A stretch of DNA of 43,085 bases, taken from Bacteroidales bacterium. Its GTDB lineage: Bacteria; Bacteroidota; Bacteroidia; Bacteroidales; UBA932. The DNA lies in assembly GCA_017437125.1 (NCBI GenBank), contig JAFSBV010000006.1, forward strand, positions 1 through 43,085. Reading direction: 5' to 3'. The translations under genes and the position numbers were made by a program. The notes under the pieces are model-generated. The model did not search any database. It was given only the letters and a program-made list of their open reading frames with translations, and was not told where the DNA came from. Positions 32,955 through 40,465 of this stretch are shown piece after piece; within the stretch, counting starts at the first letter, position 1; every line of letters starts with the position of its first letter.

Positions 32955-34748
32955 ATGAGGAGAGTGATGTTGTCAATGATTTTAGCTTTGAATGCTTTGG
33001 CTGTATGCAAGGCGCAGCAGGATCCGGTCGAGGCTGTCATGATGTTTTTAGGAACAGCTTCAGAGGAAGATATGGATTCGTATGATGTTGAACTTCTTGA
33101 AGAATTGCTGAGAAATCCGGTCAGAATCAATCTCGGTTCTGTAGCTCGTCTGGAAGAGTCCGGACTGATGACTCATTATCAGGCCGTGTCGCTGGCTGAC
33201 TACAGGAAACGGCATGGGGATGTGATGTCGCTGACTGAGCTTTCTGCAGTTGATGGGTTCGGGGAAGACTATGTCAGACGTCTGGCGCCTTTCATCTCAC
33301 TGGACAGCTTCAGGCTTCCTTCAGAACGGTGGCGTGATTCCTTGATCCTTGAGCATGAACTGTCTGCGCGAACAGCCGTGAAATCCGGAAGGCATCCGTC
33401 ATATGGTATCAAATACAGGTTGAAAGCAGGGGAGAGACTGACTGTGGGATTTGCTGCGACTCATACCGGAGTCTCTGCGTCCATGAAGCCTGATGCCCTG
33501 TCTGGAAATATGTCGTGGCGCTTCAGAAATCAGGACTGCACATTGATCCTCGGGGACTATAATGCCAGATTCGGGCAAGGTCTTGCTTTCTGGACCGGTA
33601 TGAGCATGGGAGGAGCACCGTCCCCTTCTTCCATGATGAAGAGGTCAACAGGATTGACCGGTTCGTCATCATTTACAGGCAGTTATGCAATGAGAGGGGC
33701 GGCATGTGCATTTGCACTCGGCAGAACAAGGATATCCTCCTTTATCTCGGTTTCTTCTTCAGATAATGGATTCCATCTTCTTCCAGGGCTGAACGTCTCA
33801 GTTTATAATCGCAATGGGCTGGTGTCTGTGACACATTATGCGGATATGTCATTGCTATCGCAGAATTCATCCTTAAATGATATGAAGACCTCTCTGGATC
33901 TGGCTATGTGTGTAAAAGGCAGTGATTTTTTTGCTGAGGTTGCATATGATTGGAAATCAGCAGTGATTGCTTCTCTTGCCGGCTGTGTCTTTCCTGCAGG
34001 GGATGACCTGAAATTCGGGGTCATGGCACGTGCATATCCATCGGCATACTCATCATCCAGAAGCGCTGCCTTCAGGAGTCTAACAAAATGCTGCAATGAG
34101 TTTTCTCTCTCGCTATCATCTGAATTATCTTCCGGAAAGTGGGTTGAACTTGAGGGAAGACAAGGTTTCGTATCGACATCAAGAAGACATTCGGCTGTCT
34201 TTTCCGTTGATATGGCCTGCTTTCCCGAGCCAAAGGATGATGATGACGCCAGAAGCCTGCAGCTCAAGGCCAGGATCGATTGGGAACTGATTCTCTCAGG
34301 ATCATGGAAGATGAAATTCCGTCTGTCTGAAAGAATCCGTACGTGGAATGATCCGTACAGGACAGAAATACGGACAGACCTGGTTCTCGACTCACCGCCA
34401 TGGTCTGCATCCATGCGTGCGGATGTTGTCAGATGCGTGGGTATTGGCTGTCTATCTTATCTTGAGGCCGGTTGTTCCGGTAATGGTGATGCTGTCTATG
34501 TCCGTGCCGGTATGTTCAAGGCAGATGACTGGGAAGACCGTATATATGCATATGAGCGCGATGCTCCAGGCTCATTCAATGTTCCTGCATACTATGGCAG
34601 AGGATTTTGGGCCGCTATGACTGCGAGATGGCGTTTCAGCAGATGGGGAAAACTATATTTCCGGGCAGCGGCTACTTCATATGTCTTCATGAAAGAAAAA
34701 AAGCCCGGCAAAGCCGAGCTTAAATTTCAGTTGGAAGTGGATCTGTGA
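32955..34748 (+). CDS. exported helix-hairpin-helix protein with barrel-like C-terminal part
   Basis: 597 residues. The signal peptide ends near VCKAQ (~22). Residues ~45-110 hold tandem ComEA-like helix-hairpin-helix motifs (LLRNPVRINLGS, LSAVDGFGEDYVRRL). The remaining ~480 residues are beta-rich with repeated Gly/Ser strands (LILGDYNARFGQGLAFWTG) and look like an outer-membrane barrel or large sandwich. This two-part type occurs in Bacteroidota, often labelled helix-hairpin-helix domain-containing. The combination might suit DNA handling at the envelope, but that is inference. The C-terminus overlaps the terminator of the convergent gene. Confidence 0.8.
   Translation: MRRVMLSMILALNALAVCKAQQDPVEAVMMFLGTASEEDMDSYDVELLEELLRNPVRINLGSVARLEESGLMTHYQAVSLADYRKRHGDVMSLTELSAVDGFGEDYVRRLAPFISLDSFRLPSERWRDSLILEHELSARTAVKSGRHPSYGIKYRLKAGERLTVGFAATHTGVSASMKPDALSGNMSWRFRNQDCTLILGDYNARFGQGLAFWTGMSMGGAPSPSSMMKRSTGLTGSSSFTGSYAMRGAACAFALGRTRISSFISVSSSDNGFHLLPGLNVSVYNRNGLVSVTHYADMSLLSQNSSLNDMKTSLDLAMCVKGSDFFAEVAYDWKSAVIASLAGCVFPAGDDLKFGVMARAYPSAYSSSRSAAFRSLTKCCNEFSLSLSSELSSGKWVELEGRQGFVSTSRRHSAVFSVDMACFPEPKDDDDARSLQLKARIDWELILSGSWKMKFRLSERIRTWNDPYRTEIRTDLVLDSPPWSASMRADVVRCVGIGCLSYLEAGCSGNGDAVYVRAGMFKADDWEDRIYAYERDAPGSFNVPAYYGRGFWAAMTARWRFSRWGKLYFRAAATSYVFMKEKKPGKAELKFQLEVDL
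34690..34721 (-). terminator. rho-independent terminator of the par/transglycosylase operon
   Basis: Read on the minus strand: AAGCTCGGC (34721-34713), loop TTT, GCCGGGCTT (34709-34701), then a T-run. One internal mismatch. It is 28 bp past the transglycosylase stop and lies entirely within the last codons of the convergent HhH gene, encoding its KEKKPGKAEL segment. Confidence 0.75.
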
Positions 34749-36572
34749 TTATTTCTTAGGTATCCGGATCTCCATTCCGGGCTTGATCTTGGTACTGCTG
34801 AGACCGTTGAAGTTCATTATGTCCTGGGCGCTGATGCCAGGATAGTTCTTTGCTATCGAATAGAATGAGTCTCCGCTTTTCACAGTATATGTCACATAAT
34901 CTCCTGAAGCGGATGGCTTGGCTTCCGTACTTGTCGTCCCCTCCTTTACCTTCAGCTTCTGTCCCGGTTTTATATTGTTGCTGCTGAGACCGTTCCACTG
35001 CTTCAGCTGATTTACGGTTATTCCATGTCTTGTAGCGATTCCAGACAAGGTATCTCCGCTTTTCACGGTATATGTGGCAGCTCCGGATGTTGATCCGGCT
35101 GATGTCGTGCTGCTTGAAGAGGCTGTTGCCGATGATGAGGTGCTGCTTGATGATGATACTCCTCCGCGATAGATTACAAGACGTTGTCCGACTCGTATGT
35201 TATTGCTGCTGAGGTTATTCCACCTCTTGATTTGTGCGACTGTACATCTGTGTCTGCTTGCTATCCTTCCGAGATAGTCTCCGCTTTTTACGCGATAGAC
35301 GATTCTCTCACCGTCACCTCCGTCCTTGATCTTCTTGATGGTTGCAGGGTTGAAATACTCGTCAACCTTGTGCCTGTATAACGAATCCTCATTCTCTATG
35401 AATGAATTCGTATAGGTGTATGGAAGGCGAAGTATGTATTCCTTGCTGTCTCCTGGAATGATTTCATGACGATACTGCGGGTTGAGATTCTTCAGTTCAT
35501 CAAGAGGAGCACCGGTCAGATCTGCAACCTGCTTCAGATGCAGCTGTTTGTTGATCTTGAAGGTATCCACGTGTGCCGGCATTTCGATCGCTTCAGGCTT
35601 TATGCCATGCTCCTTGTAATACGTCATTGTGTAGAGCGCTCCCACGAATGCAGGCACGTATCCTCTGGTCTCTCTTGGGAGATATGGCCATATGTCCCAG
35701 AACGCTCTCCTTCCACCACTTCTCCTGATCGCCTTGTTTACATTTCCGGCTCCGCAGTTGTATGAAGCGATTGCCAGGTTCCAGTCGCCGAAGATCTCAT
35801 ATGAATCCTGCAGATACTGAGCGGCTGCTTCTGCTGACTTTACAGGGTCCATTCTCTCGTCCACGAATGAGTCAATATGAAGGCCGTAACTCTTGGCTGT
35901 AGAGTACATGAACTGCCACATGCCTTTCGCGCCTGCCCTGGAAACGGCAAGAGGATTCATTGCGGACTCGATTACAGCCATTGCCTTCAGCTCTTCCGGC
36001 ATGTCATATCTGTTGAAGATCTCATCGAAGATAGGCATATAGTACTGGCATAGTCCGAGAATGTTCGACATTTTTGTCGGCATCTTCTCAGAGTAGAGGA
36101 TGATGTAGTTCTTGACTATGTCATTATAAGGGAGAGATATGAAGGAATTCATCTTTTTGAGCCTTTCGATATAAACCGAATCAGGAACGTCAGACTGGAA
36201 TCTTACGGAATCCATATCGTATTCCACATCATCTTCAGCTACCATCTTATGGGTGTACCAGATATTCAGCAGGCTGTCTGACAATTCCGGGGTATAGTCT
36301 TCCGGACTGAATCCTGCTGCGGATTTGTTTTCGTTCTCAATATAAATCTCCAGCATCTCGCTTGAAATGCTGTCTGTATAATGCAGTTCTGCCTTATATC
36401 TGTCGATTTCTGCCAGAAGTGAATCTATCTTGCTGCGAAGCATCTGATTCTCGGTCTTGAGACGGATCTTTCCTCTCCAGATCTTCCTTACATTGTCATC
36501 AGCCTGCATTTCAGGAGCGGCCGCAAGAAAAACAGCCGCTATGGCGACTGTCAGAATCTTTGTTATCTTCAT
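34749..36572 (-). CDS. membrane-bound lytic transglycosylase with three LysM domains (MltD-like)
   Basis: 607 residues. The signal peptide ends near residue 24 and a coiled coil lies at ~35-70. The SLT domain (~180-300) has catalytic Glu202 in AVIESAMNP, plus GAKGMWQFM and ASYNCGAGNVNKAI. LysM domains lie at about 395-445, 495-541 and 556-606, with a Ser/Thr-rich linker between the first and second. It cleaves peptidoglycan glycan strands to 1,6-anhydro-MurNAc ends in the periplasm while the LysMs hold the wall. It follows DUF5683 by 21 bp, last in the parAB cluster. Confidence 0.94.
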   Translation of the reverse strand: MKITKILTVAIAAVFLAAAPEMQADDNVRKIWRGKIRLKTENQMLRSKIDSLLAEIDRYKAELHYTDSISSEMLEIYIENENKSAAGFSPEDYTPELSDSLLNIWYTHKMVAEDDVEYDMDSVRFQSDVPDSVYIERLKKMNSFISLPYNDIVKNYIILYSEKMPTKMSNILGLCQYYMPIFDEIFNRYDMPEELKAMAVIESAMNPLAVSRAGAKGMWQFMYSTAKSYGLHIDSFVDERMDPVKSAEAAAQYLQDSYEIFGDWNLAIASYNCGAGNVNKAIRRSGGRRAFWDIWPYLPRETRGYVPAFVGALYTMTYYKEHGIKPEAIEMPAHVDTFKINKQLHLKQVADLTGAPLDELKNLNPQYRHEIIPGDSKEYILRLPYTYTNSFIENEDSLYRHKVDEYFNPATIKKIKDGGDGERIVYRVKSGDYLGRIASRHRCTVAQIKRWNNLSSNNIRVGQRLVIYRGGVSSSSSTSSSATASSSSTTSAGSTSGAATYTVKSGDTLSGIATRHGITVNQLKQWNGLSSNNIKPGQKLKVKEGTTSTEAKPSASGDYVTYTVKSGDSFYSIAKNYPGISAQDIMNFNGLSSTKIKPGMEIRIPKK

Positions 36573-36593
36573 ATAATTCTATGTTCAGATTAA

Positions 36594-37595
36594 TCAGAAC
36601 CTAAAGCCAACCCTCATTCCGAATGCATTCTGTCCTGCTGAAGGAGAATTTATCGCATAGGCATTGTAAGGAGATATGACTGCCGGTTCAATATTCATCG
36701 TTATATCGTCGCTGATTTCAAAATCATGCATATATGCAAACACATTGGCATCTATGACCTGAAGAAGATAGACTGCGGCTGTAGCTACTATAGAGTAGTC
36801 CCTGTATCTTCTGTAAACGTCTCTGTACCATTTGGCCGTTTCTGCAGAAATGCTCTGGTCATAGCCGCTTCCTGGTGTAGTGGCTTCGTTGTGTATCCTC
36901 TTGAATCTCTTATAGTTAAGGTTGTTTGTGGTGAGGAAATGGACAGATGCCAGAAGACCTCCCCAATATATAGGGATCTTGAAGAATTCTCCGTTATATA
37001 TCTGACCGAGTCCGGGAAGCAGGATCGAATAGAGCGTAGCACGTCCAGGAAGCGGATCAGTCTCCGATTCATAGTTTATCACACCGTCAAGGAGGGTCCC
37101 CCAGTACATGAATGCAGCTCCTGCCATAAGCCATGTTCCTGTCTTTTTGGACTTCATGTCAACGAAAGGGGCTTCAAACGGATATTCTATCTTGTATTGG
37201 GCCTCGAATGCGGTCTTCTCCAGATTCCAATTGTCGTAAACCTTCTGTGTCTTCTTGTACTGATGCAGATAATATCCTCCAGTTCCGGCCAATGCTCCGA
37301 TTCCTCCATATACGATTGGAAGCTTCCAATAGTCCTTGTTGTAAATCTGAGCTGTTCCGGGGAGTACGACTGAACCTGCAAACATGGTTCCGATCTTCAT
37401 GGTGTTCTTGTGTGCAAGGCCTCCTAAATACTCTTTGAAAGAGAACAGAGCAGAGTCTCCCTGTGAAGTCGTGTCACTTTGGGAGTTGTAGGTCTGCTTG
37501 AATGCTTCTTCCTTGAATTGGGCCTGGCTTTTTACAGCAAAGCCTGCAAGGCAGATCACCATTATGAATATATATCTGATCAGTTGTCTCAGCAT
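36594..37595 (-). CDS. DUF5683-type membrane protein with internal duplication
   Basis: 333 residues. The signal peptide ends at KSQAQ (~26). Two related segments are visible: VLPGTAQIYN...KLPIVYGG from residue ~77 and LLPGLGQIYN...KIPIYWGG from ~192, each followed by a hydrophobic stretch, and a further helix near 265-285. The chain ends in GFRF, an outer-membrane-type terminus. In Bacteroidota this family regularly lies between parB and a LysM transglycosylase, as here, hinting at a link between chromosome segregation and wall remodelling; its function is unknown. It is 12 bp downstream of parB. Confidence 0.85.
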   Translation of the reverse strand: MLRQLIRYIFIMVICLAGFAVKSQAQFKEEAFKQTYNSQSDTTSQGDSALFSFKEYLGGLAHKNTMKIGTMFAGSVVLPGTAQIYNKDYWKLPIVYGGIGALAGTGGYYLHQYKKTQKVYDNWNLEKTAFEAQYKIEYPFEAPFVDMKSKKTGTWLMAGAAFMYWGTLLDGVINYESETDPLPGRATLYSILLPGLGQIYNGEFFKIPIYWGGLLASVHFLTTNNLNYKRFKRIHNEATTPGSGYDQSISAETAKWYRDVYRRYRDYSIVATAAVYLLQVIDANVFAYMHDFEISDDITMNIEPAVISPYNAYAINSPSAGQNAFGMRVGFRF

Positions 37596-37607
37596 CTGGT
37601 CCCTTTC

Positions 37608-38543
37608 TTAGAAATTTGAGTCTTCAAGTGCCTTGAGGAATCGTTTTACTTCATCGTCCGAACCGAAATGGATCGTCATAGAACCCTTGCCGTTTCCTGC
37701 ACGCTTGAGACTGATATTGTTTTCAAAATATTTGCCGACAATCTCAAGAACCTTGAAATACTCGTCCGGCAGCTCCTGTACCTCGGCTGTCTGTCCGCTT
37801 TTCTGTTCTGTCAGTTTCTTTATCTTTTCCTCAAGCTGTCGTACTGAGAGCTCTTCCTTAATGACGAGGTCACAAAGGTATTCCTGCAGATTCAGGTCTT
37901 CAACTCCAAGAAGAACCTTGGCGTGTCCGACGCTGAGAAGACCCACCTTAAGGTCATGCTGAAGCTTGGCAGGTAACTTGAGAAGTCTCAGGTAGTTCGT
38001 AACGGAAGCCCTTTTCTTTCCCACCCTTATCGCCATCTGCTCCTGGGTGAGATTGCATTCTTCGATCAGCCTCTGATAGCTCATGGCCACTTCGATAGGA
38101 TCCAGATTCTCTCTCTGGATATTTTCGACGATAGCCATCTCAAGCATTCCTTGATCATTGGTGTCACGGATATATGCCGGAATCATATCCATTCCGGCCA
38201 GTCTGCAAGCCCTGAATCTGCGTTCTCCGCTTATGATCTGATATCTTCCGTCTGACTTTCTTCTTACCGTTATCGGCTGGATGAGTCCGAGTGTCCTTAT
38301 TGAATCGGCAAGTTCTTCCAGAGCTTCCTGGTCGAAGCTCATTCTCGGCTGGAACGGATTCGGCTCTATGATCTCCACAGGTATGCGCAGCACGTCGGCC
38401 GTACCTTGCTGAGGCTGGCTTGTGCTGACTATTTCCTTGTTTACATAGCCTACAGGCTTTCTTATCTGGCTGAGGTCGGCTTCACCTCCGAGAAGTGCAC
38501 CCAGACCCTTTCCCAATCCTCTCTGCTGCTTGCTCATCTTCAA
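37608..38543 (-). CDS. parB: chromosome-partitioning protein ParB
   Basis: 311 residues from 38543 (309 from the ATG at 38537). The N-terminus RGLGKGLGALLG is the usual ParA-stimulating tail. The CTP-binding domain has NPFQPRMSFD and ISGERRFRA, then MLEMAIVENIQRENLDPIE. The helix-turn-helix is LTQEQMAIRVGKKRASVTNYLRLL (~155-180), and the C-terminal dimerisation domain closes the chain. ParB loads on parS as a CTP-dependent clamp. It starts 4 bp after parA. Confidence 0.96.
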   Translation of the reverse strand: MKMSKQQRGLGKGLGALLGGEADLSQIRKPVGYVNKEIVSTSQPQQGTADVLRIPVEIIEPNPFQPRMSFDQEALEELADSIRTLGLIQPITVRRKSDGRYQIISGERRFRACRLAGMDMIPAYIRDTNDQGMLEMAIVENIQRENLDPIEVAMSYQRLIEECNLTQEQMAIRVGKKRASVTNYLRLLKLPAKLQHDLKVGLLSVGHAKVLLGVEDLNLQEYLCDLVIKEELSVRQLEEKIKKLTEQKSGQTAEVQELPDEYFKVLEIVGKYFENNISLKRAGNGKGSMTIHFGSDDEVKRFLKALEDSNF

Positions 38544-38547
38544 TTGT

Positions 38548-39315
38548 TTAACTGTTCTTTTCGAGTACTTCCTTTGCGAGGTTCAGGTAGTTTGTCGTAC
38601 CGTTGCAGATTACGTCGTAAAGTATGATCGGCTTGCCGTGTGATGGCGCTTCACTCAACCTGATGTTTCTCTGTATGATAGTGTTGAATACCATGTCTCC
38701 GAAATGCTCCCTGAGTTCACCGAGCACCTGGTTGTGAACCTTTGTCCTTCCATCGAACATGGTGACAAGAAAACCTTCGATCGTCAATGAAGGGTTAGGT
38801 CTGCCCTGGACGAGCCTTATGGTCTGCAGCAGCTTTCCAAGTCCTTCCAGTGCGAAGAATTCCGGCTGTACCGGTATTATGATAGAGTCGGCTGCAGTAA
38901 GCGAATTCACAGTAATGAGACCAAGTGAAGGTGAGCAGTCTATGATGATGTAATCATATTCGTCTCTCAACGGAGCCAATGCGTTCTTGAGAACCGATTC
39001 CCTGTCCTCATCGTTGAGCATCTCTATTTCAGCTCCTACGAGGTTGATGTGCGAAGGGATCATATGGAGATTAGCGATCTCTGTCTGTATCAGTGTATCC
39101 CTGACATCAATCGTTCCGATCATGACCTCATAGAGAGTCCTCTTCTGGTCGTTGTCCGGAGAAAAGTTCAATCCGGATGTCGTATTGGCCTGGGGATCGG
39201 CGTCAATGATGAGCACCTTCTTCTCCAGTACGGCCAGTGACGCGGCCAGATTTATGGCAGTCGTGGTCTTTCCTACACCGCCTTTCTGATTTGCTATTGC
39301 TATAACTTTTCCCAT
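38548..39315 (-). CDS. parA: chromosome-partitioning ATPase ParA (Soj)
   Basis: 255 residues from the ATG at 39315. A longer frame to 39345 would add ten atypical residues and include the region next to the -7 element. The deviant Walker A is KGGVGKTTT (~residues 10-18), then DADPQANTTSG (Walker A'), IIDCSPSLGLITVN (Walker B) and VQPEFFALEGLGKL. It is short, without an N-terminal HTH, as in chromosomal Soj-type proteins. It forms ATP-dependent dimers on the nucleoid that move ParB-parS. Confidence 0.96.
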   Translation of the reverse strand: MGKVIAIANQKGGVGKTTTAINLAASLAVLEKKVLIIDADPQANTTSGLNFSPDNDQKRTLYEVMIGTIDVRDTLIQTEIANLHMIPSHINLVGAEIEMLNDEDRESVLKNALAPLRDEYDYIIIDCSPSLGLITVNSLTAADSIIIPVQPEFFALEGLGKLLQTIRLVQGRPNPSLTIEGFLVTMFDGRTKVHNQVLGELREHFGDMVFNTIIQRNIRLSEAPSHGKPIILYDVICNGTTNYLNLAKEVLEKNS

Positions 39316-39342
39316 GTTGTTTTCTTTAGGACATAATCCTCG

Positions 39343-39350
39343 CAAAATTA
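39343..39350 (-). promoter_or_regulatory. TAATTTTG -7 element of the parAB operon
   Basis: Perfect TAnnTTTG on the minus strand 27 nt before the parA start at 39315; no clear -33 TTG. Confidence 0.45.
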
Positions 39351-39382
39351 CAAAAATTATTTCATTCGTCGGCTTAAATTGC

Positions 39383-39390
39383 TACTTTTG
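39383..39390 (+). promoter_or_regulatory. TACTTTTG -7 element of the lipid kinase gene
   Basis: Perfect TAnnTTTG on the + strand, 53 nt before the ATG at 39444. It predicts a start just before the palindrome at 39400-39414. Confidence 0.45.
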
Positions 39391-39399
39391 TTGATAAAT

Positions 39400-39414
39400 T
39401 GTTCCGTCGGAACA
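39400..39414. promoter_or_regulatory. parS-like palindrome, one base short in the centre
   Basis: TGTTCC-GTC-GGAACA (7-bp arms if the flanking T/A is counted). The arms equal the outer half-sites of chromosomal parS (TGTTCC-ACGT-GGAACA), but the centre is GTC instead of ACGT. It lies 85 bp upstream of parA. It may be a decayed parS, a ParB or other operator, or a 5' UTR hairpin of the lipid kinase gene. Confidence 0.35.
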
Positions 39415-39443
39415 AGGGGAAATGATTTAACTGTTTGAAAATC

Positions 39444-40454
39444 ATGGAAGTCACCGAAACAAGAGGCGTCTGGTATGCCGTTGTAAACATATTTGCAGCC
39501 TCAAAGAAGGCCGGTGCCATGTGGAGGAAAGCTGAAACTGTTCTTCTCGAGTCCGGAGTACCTTTCATCAGTGAAAAGACTGGCGATCATGGCAATGCGA
39601 TGAACCTTACATGTGTCGCATGCGAAAGAGGCTACCGTAATTTCATTGCTGTAGGTGGTGACGGTACTGTTCATGATGTTCTTGAGGGAATCGTCTTCTT
39701 CATGGAGAGCCGCAGGCTTGCAGGTGACGATATTTCCCTTTCTGATTTCACTCTTGCAGTCATACCGGTCGGTTCCGGAAACGACTGGATCAAGACGACC
39801 GGTGTTCCCAAGGAGATTTCGAAAGCAGCCGCCCTGTTGTCAACAGGCGTCATAAGAAAGCAGGATGTTGTCAAGGCAAGCGTCCTTGATCCGGCTTCAT
39901 TACCGTCAGAAAAGGTTGTCAAGGTCGCATATATGGCCAATGTGGGAGGTGTCGGTCTGGATGCTGCCGTATGCGAAAGGGTCAACAGAGTGAAAAGACA
40001 GGGAAAAAGAGGTAAGAGGCTCTATGTCAGTGCTTTGATATATAATATAATTCATCGCGTTCCAAGCTTTGCCAGGGTCATATGTGACGGTAAAAAGGTT
40101 TTTGAAGGTGCCTTTCTTTCCATCGCCTTCGGTATCGGCAAATATTCCGGTGGAGGCATGAGGCAGACTCCAGGTGCAGTACTTGATGACGGTATGCTTG
40201 ATATGACCATAATACCGGATCTGCCTATACTCACTATTGCGAGAGAAGCGCCGAAGCTTTTCACTGGAAAATTCCTGACTGTAAAGGAACTGGTTACGTC
40301 GAGATCACGTTGCATCACAGTCGTTCCATATGATGAAGCCATGCCATGCCATGCCATATCCGGATCTTTAGTGGAGGTTGACGGCGAAGTTGTCGGAAAT
40401 GCACCGGTGAAATTCGAAGTTCTGGAGGGACAGCTGAATATTCTCTGCCCTTGA
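39444..40454 (+). CDS. diacylglycerol-kinase-like lipid kinase (YegS/DagK/BmrU family)
   Basis: 336 residues from the ATG at 39444; an in-frame TTG at 39435 is less likely. The nucleotide-binding motif is AVGGDGTVHDVLEG, followed by IPVGSGNDW. The C-terminal beta domain has IAFGIGKYSGGGMRQTPGAVLDDGMLDM, whose GGGM-PxAxxDDG pattern is a family signature. Such enzymes phosphorylate diacylglycerol or related lipids at the inner face of the membrane. It is divergent from parA and convergent with priA. Confidence 0.92.
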   Translation: MEVTETRGVWYAVVNIFAASKKAGAMWRKAETVLLESGVPFISEKTGDHGNAMNLTCVACERGYRNFIAVGGDGTVHDVLEGIVFFMESRRLAGDDISLSDFTLAVIPVGSGNDWIKTTGVPKEISKAAALLSTGVIRKQDVVKASVLDPASLPSEKVVKVAYMANVGGVGLDAAVCERVNRVKRQGKRGKRLYVSALIYNIIHRVPSFARVICDGKKVFEGAFLSIAFGIGKYSGGGMRQTPGAVLDDGMLDMTIIPDLPILTIAREAPKLFTGKFLTVKELVTSRSRCITVVPYDEAMPCHAISGSLVEVDGEVVGNAPVKFEVLEGQLNILCP

Positions 40455-40465
40455 TGAATGCGGAT

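Noticed and set aside
36726-37373. 215-codon frame on the + strand
   Set aside because: Shadow of the DUF5683 gene; no start signal and an unlikely Cys/Ser-rich translation.
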